Notes under the pieces: model-generated
The model's database searches: none
The model's input: the letters and a program-made list of their open reading frames with translations, nothing else
Told to the model about the DNA's origin: nothing
Translations under genes and position numbers: made by a program
Shown: in pieces, positions 7,445 to 15,286 of the stretch
Numbering within the stretch: the stretch's first letter is position 1
How the letters are laid out: each line of letters begins with the position of its first letter
Assembly (NCBI GenBank): GCA_049513975.1
Contig: JBEKVM010000039.1
Coordinates: 1-43,153, forward strand
DNA length: 43,153 nucleotides
Reading direction: 5' to 3'
Source of the DNA: JBEKOF01 sp049513975
Lineage (GTDB): Bacteria > Verrucomicrobiota > Verrucomicrobiia > Limisphaerales > Palsa-1400

Positions 7445-8718
7445 TGGCGGCGATTCCCACCTTGCGCAACGGTTCGACACTGGAGACTGGAGGCAATCCG
7501 GCGGATAACCCGGCCTTGCGGCGTTTTGCGCTGCTGACGGCGGCGGCGACGTTTGCGCTGGTCTGGATGGGGGGCTTGGTGACCAGCCACGGGGCGGGCC
7601 TGGCGGTGCCGGACTGGCCGAACACTTACGGGTACAACCTGTTTTTCTTTCCATTTTCGAAATGGATTGGCGGTATTTTTTTTGAACACACCCACCGCCT
7701 GGTGGCTTCGGGCGTGGGGCTGCTGACCACGATTCTGGCGCTCTGGCTCTATGGCTACAAGTCGCGCCCGCTCCTGCGCTGGGGCGGAGGCGCAACTTTA
7801 CTGGCCGGCCTGGCAGTTCTTTGCTTCCCTCCGCAATCCCCCCACAGCCATACGGGGGAAAACATCATGCTCGCGTGCATCGGCGCGGCGGCACTGGCCT
7901 CCAGCTTCGTCTGGCCGAAATGCGAGCCATCCCCCAAATGGCTGCGCCGGCTGGGTGTGGCGGCGTTTTTCGCGGTGGTGGCCCAAGGCGTCCTGGGCGG
8001 CTTGCGCGTGACGCTGCTCAAGGATGAGCTGGGGATTTTCCACGCGACACTGGCCCAACTGTTTTTCGTGCTGATGTCCGCGATGGTCCTGTTCCAGACG
8101 GCCTTCTGGCGCAAGCTGCCGGCGCCGGCGGAGAGCGACGCCAGGGGATTGCGGCACTTTTTTCTGGCGGCGACGCTGTTAATTCTGGGGCAGTTGGCGC
8201 TCGGAGCCACCATGCGCCATCAACATGCCGGGCTGGCCATCCCGGATTTTCCGGCGGCTTACGGCAAAATCTGGCCGGACACCGACGCGGCCTCCGTTGT
8301 CAAATACAACCAGCTTCGGATGGAGGTGCAAGATTATCCGCCGATCACGGCCTTCCAGATCCTCCTGCAAATGGTCCATCGCCTGATGGCGGGGATCGTC
8401 CTGGTGATGGTGGGGACTTGCGCCTGGCTGGCCCGGCGGCAACTGGGTCCGCACCATCGCTTGAGCCGCCTGGCCGCCGGCTGGTTTTGCCTGATTGTGG
8501 CGCAGATCATTCTCGGCGCCGCCACCATCTGGACGGGAAAGAAGGCGGACATCGCCACGGCGCATGTGGCGTGCGGGGCGTTGAGCCTGGCGCTGGGCGG
8601 GCTGATTTCGATCATTGCCTTCCGCCGCCTGGCCGCGCCGGCGGGGCAAAATTGCCCGGCGCAAAAAGATGAACTGACAACTTTGCTGGCTTCGTCCAGA
8701 ATCACCCTCCGCAGTTGA
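7444..8718 (+). CDS. ctaA: Heme A synthase, COX15/CtaA family
   Basis: 424 residues with about eight membrane helices; it oxidises the C8 methyl of heme O to give heme A for the oxidase. The two-fold repeat of the family is visible: GGLVTSHGAGLAVPDWPNTYG and FEHTHRLVASG in the first half, RHQHAGLAIPDFPAAYG and QMVHRLMAG in the second, providing heme-ligating histidines, plus IFHATLAQ and TAHVACG. The start overlaps the cupredoxin stop (TAATG), and its own stop overlaps the ctaB start (TGATG), so translation is coupled. Length is typical of the longer COX15 type. Confidence 0.92.
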   Translation: MAAIPTLRNGSTLETGGNPADNPALRRFALLTAAATFALVWMGGLVTSHGAGLAVPDWPNTYGYNLFFFPFSKWIGGIFFEHTHRLVASGVGLLTTILALWLYGYKSRPLLRWGGGATLLAGLAVLCFPPQSPHSHTGENIMLACIGAAALASSFVWPKCEPSPKWLRRLGVAAFFAVVAQGVLGGLRVTLLKDELGIFHATLAQLFFVLMSAMVLFQTAFWRKLPAPAESDARGLRHFFLAATLLILGQLALGATMRHQHAGLAIPDFPAAYGKIWPDTDAASVVKYNQLRMEVQDYPPITAFQILLQMVHRLMAGIVLVMVGTCAWLARRQLGPHHRLSRLAAGWFCLIVAQIILGAATIWTGKKADIATAHVACGALSLALGGLISIIAFRRLAAPAGQNCPAQKDELTTLLASSRITLRS

Positions 8719-9635
8719 TGAAAGCAGCCGTTCCAACCCTTGCCGTCGCGCCCGCGCTGGAAAAAACCCGCGCGGCGGACAAATCCACGGCGGCCGTGCT
8801 GAGCGAGTTGTTCAAGATGCGGCTGACGATTTTGGTATTGTTGACTACGTTTGTCGGCTTTGACCTTGGCTGGCGCGGGCCGATGGACTTGGGCCTGATG
8901 GTCCACACCATGCTCGGCACCGCCCTGCTGGCGGCGGGGGCGTCGGCCTTGAACCAACTGCTGGAACGGGATTACGACGCGAAAATGCGCCGCACCCGGG
9001 ACCGTCCGCTGCCCTCCGGGCGCATCACGCCGGAGGCGGCGCTGCTCATCGGCGGGGTTTGCGCGGGGGCGGGAATGCTCTATCTGGCGCTGACGGTCAA
9101 TCCGCTGACGGCGTGGTTGGGAGCGTTGACGCTGGCCAGCTATTTGTTAGTCTATACGCCGCTCAAGCGCGTCACCACCTTGAACACGGCCATCGGGGCC
9201 ATCCCGGGCGCGCTGCCGCCGTTGATGGGCTGGACGGCGGCGCGGGGCGAAGTGACCGGGGAGGGATGGTCGCTGTTTGCCATCCTGTTTTTTTGGCAAC
9301 TGCCCCATTTCCTGGCCATTGCCTGGATGTATCGGGAGGATTACGCCAGGGCGGGATTTGTCATGCTGCCGGTGATTGACCCGACGGGCGCGCGGACGGG
9401 CAAACAGGCCTTGAGCCACACCCTGGGGTTGTTGCCGGTGAGTTTGTGTCCCTTTTTGTTCGGGCTGGCCGGGCCGGTTTATTTGGCGGGGGCGCTGGGA
9501 TTGGGGGCTGGTTTTGTGTGGTGCGCCCGGCAGTTTTCGCGGCAGATCAGCGTGGCGGGGGCGCGGCGGTTGTTCTACGCCTCGATCCTCTATCTGCCGT
9601 TATTACTTGCGTTAATGGTCATCAATAAAAGGTAG
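8718..9635 (+). CDS. ctaB: Protoheme IX farnesyltransferase (heme O synthase)
   Basis: 305 residues of the UbiA prenyltransferase superfamily; it adds a farnesyl group to protoheme IX to make heme O, the substrate of CtaA. The diagnostic prenyl-diphosphate-binding motif NQLLERDYDAKMRRTRDRPL is present after the second helix, and a second motif YREDYARAG lies in the later cytoplasmic loop. About nine membrane helices are seen. An extra N-terminal segment of about 30 residues precedes the first helix. Translationally coupled to ctaA; a gap of about 100 bp precedes ctaD. Confidence 0.93.
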   Translation: MKAAVPTLAVAPALEKTRAADKSTAAVLSELFKMRLTILVLLTTFVGFDLGWRGPMDLGLMVHTMLGTALLAAGASALNQLLERDYDAKMRRTRDRPLPSGRITPEAALLIGGVCAGAGMLYLALTVNPLTAWLGALTLASYLLVYTPLKRVTTLNTAIGAIPGALPPLMGWTAARGEVTGEGWSLFAILFFWQLPHFLAIAWMYREDYARAGFVMLPVIDPTGARTGKQALSHTLGLLPVSLCPFLFGLAGPVYLAGALGLGAGFVWCARQFSRQISVAGARRLFYASILYLPLLLALMVINKR

Positions 9636-9739
9636 AATACCTGGTTGAAAACAAGGGGCTTCCATTGACGGGGGCGGGCGGTGCTATTAGAGTTGACTTT
9701 GCAGTTATTGTTTTTGCGCAGGCAAGATTAAGGCGAATC

Positions 9740-11617
9740 ATGCAGGAAACATCCCGCGCCGACGAGGCGCATCACGAAGAATTGGGGTTTTGGCGGAAAT
9801 ACATTTTTTCCACCGACCACAAGGTCATCGGCATGCAGTACGGCATCACCGCGCTGCTGTTCATGCTGTTCGGCTTTTGCCTGATGCTGTTGATGCGCTG
9901 GCAAATCGCCCATCCGGGCGAGGCGGTGCCTCTGATCGGCAGGCTGCTCCTGAAAGTCCACGGGCCGGACATGATCAGCGCGGCGGCGGCGGACAAAGGC
10001 GGCGGGATGGGGGTGATCTCGTCGAATTTGTATAATTCCTACGGGGCGATGCACGGGACGATCATGGTGTTCCTGGCCATTGTGCCGCTGGCCTTCGGGG
10101 CGTTCGGCAATTTTGTCACCCCGCTGCAAATCGGGGCGCCGGACATGGCCTTCCCGCGGGTCAACATGGTCAGCTACCAGTTTTATTTCTTGGGGGGGGT
10201 GATCATGCTGGCCAGCTTTTTCATTCCCGGCGGGGCGGCCAACTCGGGCTGGACCTCCTATTCGCCGCTGGCCACGGTGGGGGACCTGGCGCACCGGCCC
10301 AACGGACAAACCTTTTGGATCATCGGCATGGTCTGCCTGATCAACTCTTCGCTCCTGGGCGCGGTCAATTTTATCACCACCATAATTCAGTTGCGGGTCA
10401 AGGGGCTGAACTGGTTTCGCCTGCCGTTTTTCGTCTGGGCGCAATTTGTCACCGCCTTTTTGCTGCTGCTGGCCTTCCCGCCGCTGGAAGCGGCCGGCGT
10501 GCTGCAACTGGCCGACAATCTGCTGGGCACGAGCTTTTTCCTCCCAACCGGGCTGGTCGTTTCGGGCACGGCGCTGCATGTCAGCGGCGGGGGCAGTCCG
10601 TTGCTCTGGCAGCATCTGTTCTGGTTTCTGGGCCACCCGGAGGTCTATGTTTTGATATTGCCGGCGATGGGGATCGTGACGGAAATCATTGCCAACAATA
10701 CGCGCAAGCCCATCTGGGGCTACCGCTCCATGGTTTACTCCGTTCTGGTCATCGGCTTTCTCTCCTTCATTGTCTGGGCGCATCACATGTATTTGACGGG
10801 CATGGGCACGCGCATCGCCACGTTCTTCCAGACCACGACGATGATGATTTCCATTCCGTCGGTCATCATCCTGACCTCGTTGTTTATCTCGCTCTGGGGC
10901 GCGTCCATCCGCTTTACCGTGCCGATGCTTTTTGCCCTTGGGTTTCTCCCGATGTTCGGCATCGGGGGTCTGACGGGGCTGCCGCTGGGTTTCAACGTGA
11001 GCGACATCTTTCTGCACGACACTTATTACGTCATCGCCCATTTCCATTACATCGTGGCGCCGGGGACGATTTTCGGGCTGTTTGCCGGGATCTACTATTG
11101 GTATCCGAAGATCACCGGGCGGTTCATGAACGAGTTTTGGGGCCGGGTGCATTTTGGCCTTTCCTTCATTTTCATGAATGCCATTTTCCTGCCGATGTTC
11201 TTCCAGGGCATGGCCGGGATGTCGCGCCGCATGTATGACGGCGGGCTGACTTATGCGGCGGTACCGGCCGGGCCCGCTACGGCGGGCATTCCGGGCTTGA
11301 GTCCGTTCGTGCTGGGCCTCAATGGGCCGATCTTTATCGCGGCGGTTTGTCTGGGATTGTCGCAAATTCCGTTCATCCTCAATTTCTTCCACAGCATCAA
11401 GCACGGCAGGAAAGTGACATCGGACAATCCGTGGGAGGCGACCACGCTGGAATGGCAGACGCCCACGCCGCCGCCGCACGGCAATTTTGAGAAACCGATG
11501 GAAGTCTTCCGCGGCCCTTACGAATACAGCGTGCCGGGAGAGGCGCGCGATTTCACGACCCAAAACGAGCCGGAGCAGGCGCAACCGTTGACCCATGGAA
11601 ATCCCGTACGCAGTTAA
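9740..11617 (+). CDS. ctaD: Cytochrome c oxidase subunit I (aa3 type)
   Basis: 625 residues, about 12 membrane helices; catalytic subunit reducing O2 at the heme a3-CuB centre. CuB ligands H299 (HPEVY) and H348/H349 are present, with Y303 for the His-Tyr cross-link. The D-channel entrance D135 and N142 (GAPDMAFPRVN) and E301 are conserved, so this is an A-family oxidase. The K-channel lysine is not: aligning from the HH pair through the conserved proline P373, the lysine position is I377, and the nearby threonine is S374. The start at ATG 9740 gives the usual N-terminus before WRKYIFSTDHK. The last 23 bases overlap ctaE. Confidence 0.95.
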   Translation: MQETSRADEAHHEELGFWRKYIFSTDHKVIGMQYGITALLFMLFGFCLMLLMRWQIAHPGEAVPLIGRLLLKVHGPDMISAAAADKGGGMGVISSNLYNSYGAMHGTIMVFLAIVPLAFGAFGNFVTPLQIGAPDMAFPRVNMVSYQFYFLGGVIMLASFFIPGGAANSGWTSYSPLATVGDLAHRPNGQTFWIIGMVCLINSSLLGAVNFITTIIQLRVKGLNWFRLPFFVWAQFVTAFLLLLAFPPLEAAGVLQLADNLLGTSFFLPTGLVVSGTALHVSGGGSPLLWQHLFWFLGHPEVYVLILPAMGIVTEIIANNTRKPIWGYRSMVYSVLVIGFLSFIVWAHHMYLTGMGTRIATFFQTTTMMISIPSVIILTSLFISLWGASIRFTVPMLFALGFLPMFGIGGLTGLPLGFNVSDIFLHDTYYVIAHFHYIVAPGTIFGLFAGIYYWYPKITGRFMNEFWGRVHFGLSFIFMNAIFLPMFFQGMAGMSRRMYDGGLTYAAVPAGPATAGIPGLSPFVLGLNGPIFIAAVCLGLSQIPFILNFFHSIKHGRKVTSDNPWEATTLEWQTPTPPPHGNFEKPMEVFRGPYEYSVPGEARDFTTQNEPEQAQPLTHGNPVRS

Positions 11618-12395
11618 AGCCCGGCCGGACACCGGCCTCTACAACGCCAAAGTTGGCATCTGGCTGTTCCTGGCCTCCGAAGTCATGCTCTTCGGCGCGC
11701 TTTTTTCATCCTACATCCTGCTGCGGGTCAACGCCGATCCGGGCACCTGGCCGCTGCATCTGCTCAACGTCAAGCTGGGCGCGCTCAACACCATCGTCCT
11801 CATTCTTTCCAGCGTCACCGTGGTCTTCGGGTGGGCCTCGTTGAAGATGAATCAATTCGGTTCCTACAAGATTTTTCAAGGCATCACCATCCTGTGCGCC
11901 TTGACCTTTCTGGGCATCAAAAGCTTCGAGTACCGCGACAAATTCAATCACTACGAGGTTCAGCTCAAGAACAACACCATTGTGGACGGGCATAAGGACG
12001 GCGGCAACACAGACACGAATTTTTTTGCGTTCGAGTCGGCCCGCACGGTGACCAACCACTCCGAGTTGATGTCGCCGCCGGAGGAGAGCACGCTGAAAGA
12101 GATTAAAGTACCCATGTCGGAGATCAAAGACCGCGCGGACGGCAAAGGCAAGGAGATCGAGAACTACGGGCCGTGGCACAGTTCTTATTTTGCCATTTAT
12201 TTTGTGCTGACCGGCCTGCACGCCTTGCACGTCATAGGCGGGATGATTGTTATCTTCGTCATCTGGGGGCCGCTGGCCAAAGTTTGGAAGACCGACCCGG
12301 AGCGTTACACCAACCGGGTGGAAGTGTCCGGCCTTTTCTGGCATTTTGTTGATCTGATTTGGATCTTCCTGTTCCCGGTCCTTTACCTTTTATAG
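11595..12395 (+). CDS. ctaE: Cytochrome c oxidase subunit III
   Basis: 266 residues. The N-terminal helices (KVGIWLFLASEVMLFGALFS) and the C-terminal signatures (GLHALHVIGGM, EVSGLFWHFVDLIWIFLFPVLYL) are those of subunit III, which supports subunit I integrity. Between helices lies a hydrophilic insert of about 65 residues (roughly 112-178, rich in Lys, Glu and Asp), absent from typical bacterial subunit III proteins of about 200 residues. It probably faces the aqueous side. The start lies within the end of ctaD in another frame. Confidence 0.93.
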   Translation: MEIPYAVKARPDTGLYNAKVGIWLFLASEVMLFGALFSSYILLRVNADPGTWPLHLLNVKLGALNTIVLILSSVTVVFGWASLKMNQFGSYKIFQGITILCALTFLGIKSFEYRDKFNHYEVQLKNNTIVDGHKDGGNTDTNFFAFESARTVTNHSELMSPPEESTLKEIKVPMSEIKDRADGKGKEIENYGPWHSSYFAIYFVLTGLHALHVIGGMIVIFVIWGPLAKVWKTDPERYTNRVEVSGLFWHFVDLIWIFLFPVLYLL

Positions 12396-12402
12396 AACGA
12401 AT

Positions 12403-12750
12403 ATGCACCAAACCACCATAGAACAAGCCGCCGCCGGGGACGGGCATTCCATCGCCGAGGCGAAAAAGCACATGCGCACCTACGCCATTGTGGGGGTGGC
12501 GCTGGCGATTGGCACGGGCTTGACGGTCTGGGCCGCCTTCATCAACTTTGGCAGCCGGGAGATCAACATTATCGCCGCCCTGATCATTGCCTCGACCAAG
12601 GGCTTTTTGGTGGCCGGCTTTTTCATGCATCTCATTTCCGAGAAGAAATTGATTTATTCGGTGATGGTCTGCACCGTTTTCTTTTTTGCCGCGCTGATGT
12701 TTCTGACCTTGATGTCCATGCAGCACGACAATATAGTACACATGCGCTGA
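12403..12750 (+). CDS. ctaF: Cytochrome c oxidase subunit IV-like (CtaF/CyoD family)
   Basis: 115 residues with three predicted helices. The motif ATKGFLVAGFFMHLISEKK-like (here STKGFLVAGFFMHL) is typical of the prokaryotic subunit IV family. A soluble N-terminus of about 25 residues precedes the first helix. It follows subunit III by 7 bp. The family stabilises CuB insertion or assembly; it is not catalytic. Confidence 0.85.
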   Translation: MHQTTIEQAAAGDGHSIAEAKKHMRTYAIVGVALAIGTGLTVWAAFINFGSREINIIAALIIASTKGFLVAGFFMHLISEKKLIYSVMVCTVFFFAALMFLTLMSMQHDNIVHMR

Positions 12751-12751
12751 T

Positions 12752-12958
12752 ATGTCGTTGAAGACGTTCCATATTGTATTTGTAACTTGTGCGACGCTGC
12801 TGGCGTTTTTCTTCGGCGGGTGGCTGCTCAACCAATATCGGTTGACCGGCCAGCCGGGGCAGTTGCTCGGCGGCATTGCCTCCCTCCTGGCGGGCGGGGG
12901 CATGATTTGGTACGGGCGGGCGGTGTTGCGAAAACTCAAGCATATTGGTTATCTATGA
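12752..12958 (+). CDS. Small two-helix membrane protein of the oxidase operon
   Basis: 68 residues with two hydrophobic segments (about 7-25 and 38-52) and a basic C-terminus (RAVLRKLKHIG). No family recognised. It starts 1 bp after the subunit IV stop and its stop overlaps the next start (ATGA), so it is firmly inside the operon and translated with the oxidase genes. It may be an accessory or assembly subunit; that is inferred from position only. Confidence 0.7.
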   Translation: MSLKTFHIVFVTCATLLAFFFGGWLLNQYRLTGQPGQLLGGIASLLAGGGMIWYGRAVLRKLKHIGYL

Positions 12959-13218
12959 AAAAAATGAAAACATGGGCCTGGGCCGCGGTTTTGGCGTGGT
13001 TCGCCTCGCCCGCCAGCGTCATGGCCTGCGCGGCTTGCTTCGGCAAGTCGGATTCCAACATGGCGCGAAGTCTCAACGCGGGCATATACAGTTTGATGGC
13101 CGTGATTGGGACTGTCCTGCTCGGGGCGGCCTCATTTTTTGTCTTCCTTTCGCGCAAAGCCGCGGCCACAGTGCAGGCGGAACAAACCGAAAAGTCGCCC
13201 GCGCCACCGCAGGCATAA
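12955..13218 (+). CDS. Small exported/membrane protein with CAAC motif
   Basis: 87 residues: a basic start and hydrophobic signal to about residue 24, then ACAACFGKSDS, a helix at about 43-65, and a hydrophilic Gln/Glu tail. The paired cysteines directly after the signal could bind copper or heme, or one could be lipidated. It overlaps the upstream small gene by 4 bp and precedes ctaC by 4 bp. No known family assigned; a dedicated oxidase accessory protein is a reasonable guess. Confidence 0.7.
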   Translation: MKKMKTWAWAAVLAWFASPASVMACAACFGKSDSNMARSLNAGIYSLMAVIGTVLLGAASFFVFLSRKAAATVQAEQTEKSPAPPQA

Positions 13219-13222
13219 CCAA

Positions 13223-14011
13223 ATGAACAGCTTATTGAGTCTGAAAAAGTATTTGGGTTTGCCGGTGGACGCATCCTCCACGGGAGGCGGCGTGGACAAC
13301 CTGATATTTTGGGTCCATGCCTTGATGCTCCTGCTTTTTGTCGGGTGGCTCGGTTACTTCATCCTCGTTCTTGTTAAGTTCAACCACCGCGCCCATCCCA
13401 AGGCGGACCACGCGGGCGTCAAGAACCATTCGTCAACTTACCTGGAAGGGTTGGTGGCCCTGATTGAAGCGGTGCTGCTCATCGGCCTGGCCATTCCGCT
13501 GTGGGCACATGCCGTGGAGGCATTTCCCCCGAGCAAGAATCCCAAAGACGTCACCACCATTAAAGTCATCGCGGCGCAATTCAACTGGCATGGCTGGTAT
13601 CCGGGCGCCAACGGCGAATTTGCCAGGCAGGACAAACAATTTGTGTCTGCGGACAACACTTACGGGCTGGACAAAAAGGACCCCAATTACAAATCCAACT
13701 TCATCGTGGCCAACGAGCTGGTGGTGCCGGTGGACAAGCCGGTGGTGGCGTATATCACCTCGATGGACGTGATACACTGTTTCGCCATCCGGCCGATGCG
13801 GGTGACGCAGGACGCGATTCCGGGCATGAGCATTCCGGCCTGGTTCACGCCGCACCAGGTGGGCACCTACCAGATCAACTGCGCGCAGCTTTGTGGCATT
13901 TCCCACTTCCTGATGAGGGGAACGCTCAAGGTCGTTTCGCAGCAGGACTACGACAAATGGGTCGCCAAGAATTCCAGCGCCGGGGCCGGGGCCGGCGGCG
14001 GGTATGAGTAG
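13223..14011 (+). CDS. ctaC: Cytochrome c oxidase subunit II (CuA subunit)
   Basis: 262 residues with two N-terminal membrane helices followed by a periplasmic cupredoxin domain. CuA ligands H185 (DVIHCF), C220, C224, H228 and M231 (CAQLCGISHFLM) are present. The residue that is usually glutamate between the cysteines is Q222. There is no fused cytochrome c domain, so electrons must come from a separate carrier. An acceptor-side tryptophan region (FNWHGWYPG) is present. Unusually, subunit II is placed after subunits I, III and IV instead of before them. Confidence 0.93.
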   Translation: MNSLLSLKKYLGLPVDASSTGGGVDNLIFWVHALMLLLFVGWLGYFILVLVKFNHRAHPKADHAGVKNHSSTYLEGLVALIEAVLLIGLAIPLWAHAVEAFPPSKNPKDVTTIKVIAAQFNWHGWYPGANGEFARQDKQFVSADNTYGLDKKDPNYKSNFIVANELVVPVDKPVVAYITSMDVIHCFAIRPMRVTQDAIPGMSIPAWFTPHQVGTYQINCAQLCGISHFLMRGTLKVVSQQDYDKWVAKNSSAGAGAGGGYE

Positions 14012-14050
14012 CAGGACCGGAACGGAGAAGGCGAAGCACGGAGGAGGCGA

Positions 14051-14138
14051 AGGCCGGAGGGATGGAGTGACGGAGTTTTGGGGAATCCATTTCCGCGCGC
14101 CCTTTCACTAATCCAGCACTCCATCACGCCATCACCCC
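14051..14138. repeat. Imperfect hairpin of short ATGGMGTGA-like units between ctaC and sco
   Basis: The stretch 14051-14083 (GGAGGGATGGAGTGACGGAG) is largely complementary to 14110-14138 (CTCCATCACGCCATCACCCC). The arms are built of about 8-base units, in the same style as the 6- and 7-base hairpins elsewhere in the window. It splits the oxidase operon from the copper chaperone gene. Confidence 0.5.
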
Positions 14139-14151
14139 ATTTCCTCCCCCC

Positions 14152-14784
14152 ATGTCGCAACCGAGCCTCAAAATCCAGTTCCTCGTCTGGGGCGGCCTGA
14201 GCTTGATCGTGCTCGCCGTGCTGCTGACGTTATTTGTCTCCGCACCGTCGCGCCGGCAGCTTCCGCTGCCGCACTATGGCCTTGTCACCGACTTTTCTCT
14301 GAGCGATCAGGATGGGCGGATAGTGTCCGAGGCCGATTGGCGCGGGCAAATCTGCGTGGTGGACCTTATTTTCACCCGCTGCGCCGGGCCCTGTCCCATC
14401 GTCTCCGCCACCATGAAACAACTGCAGGATACGCTCCCGGCCCATGCGCCGGTCCGCCTGGTTTCCCTCACCAGCGATCCCGATTACGACACGCCCGCCG
14501 TGCTGAAAAAATACGGGGAAAGGTTCGGCGCCCGCCCCGGAGTCTGGACCTTTTTGACCGGCCCCAAAGCCATGATGCGCCACCTGGCCATGGAGGAGTT
14601 GAAGCTGAGCATGGTGGACAAGCCGCCGGCCGAGCGGGAAACGCCGGTGGACCTGGTTATCCACAGCACCAAGCTGGTGTTGCTCGATCAGCAGGGGGGC
14701 ATTCGGGGTTATTTTGACGGTGAAACCACCGGCTGCATCCCGGCCATACTCGCCGCCATCCAGAGCCTGAGAAAGGAATCGTGA
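14152..14784 (+). CDS. SCO1/SenC-family copper chaperone
   Basis: 210 residues anchored by one N-terminal helix (about 12-30), with a thioredoxin-like domain on the periplasmic side. The copper-binding residues of the family are present: C77 and C81 (CAGPC) and H171 (VIHST). It delivers copper to the CuA site of subunit II, which fits its place just after ctaC. Strong match to family length and motifs. Confidence 0.92.
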   Translation: MSQPSLKIQFLVWGGLSLIVLAVLLTLFVSAPSRRQLPLPHYGLVTDFSLSDQDGRIVSEADWRGQICVVDLIFTRCAGPCPIVSATMKQLQDTLPAHAPVRLVSLTSDPDYDTPAVLKKYGERFGARPGVWTFLTGPKAMMRHLAMEELKLSMVDKPPAERETPVDLVIHSTKLVLLDQQGGIRGYFDGETTGCIPAILAAIQSLRKES

Positions 14785-14794
14785 ATTTTGAATT

Positions 14795-15226
14795 ATGACT
14801 GTGCATGATTTGCCGGCGGTCAACGCCACGCTCAATGGTCTGAGCGCCATCCTTCTTGCCAGCGGTTTTGTCTGCATCAAGCGCAAGAAGGTGGCGGCCC
14901 ACCGCGCCTGCATGATCGCCGCCTTTTCCACCTCGGTCCTGTTCCTGATTTGTTATCTGACCTACCATTATTATGCCGGGGTGACGCGATTCCTGAATCC
15001 CCTCTGGTTTAGGCCCATCTACCTGGCTCTTTTGACGAGCCACACCATTCTGGCCGTGGTGATCGTGCCGCTGATATTGGTGACCTTGAATCGCGCCTTG
15101 AAGGAGCGGTTTGAACTGCACAAAAAAATCGCCCGCTGGACCTGGCCCTTGTGGATGTACGTCTCCGTGACCGGCGTGGCCGTTTACCTCATCCTTTACC
15201 AAATCTTCCCCCAAGCCCCGCCCTGA
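14795..15226 (+). CDS. DUF420 (YozB/CtaM-type) membrane protein
   Basis: 143 residues with four membrane helices and family signatures: NATLNGLSAILL at the start, KRKKVAAHRACM and HTILAVVIVPLIL in the middle, ELHKKIARWTWPLWMYVSVTG near the end. The histidines in these motifs may bind metal or heme. Members of the family are required for maturation of caa3/aa3 oxidase in Bacillus and Staphylococcus. It closes the operon 10 bp after the SCO gene. Confidence 0.85.
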   Translation: MTVHDLPAVNATLNGLSAILLASGFVCIKRKKVAAHRACMIAAFSTSVLFLICYLTYHYYAGVTRFLNPLWFRPIYLALLTSHTILAVVIVPLILVTLNRALKERFELHKKIARWTWPLWMYVSVTGVAVYLILYQIFPQAPP

Positions 15227-15286
15227 GGTGGCAGGCGCTTTGGGCTTGCACAGTTTGGGTTGTTTCGTCATGTTCTGGAACTTGAC

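Noticed and set aside
9665..9700. TTGACG/TTGACT boxes before ctaD as an internal promoter
   Set aside because: No -10 box at proper spacing could be found.
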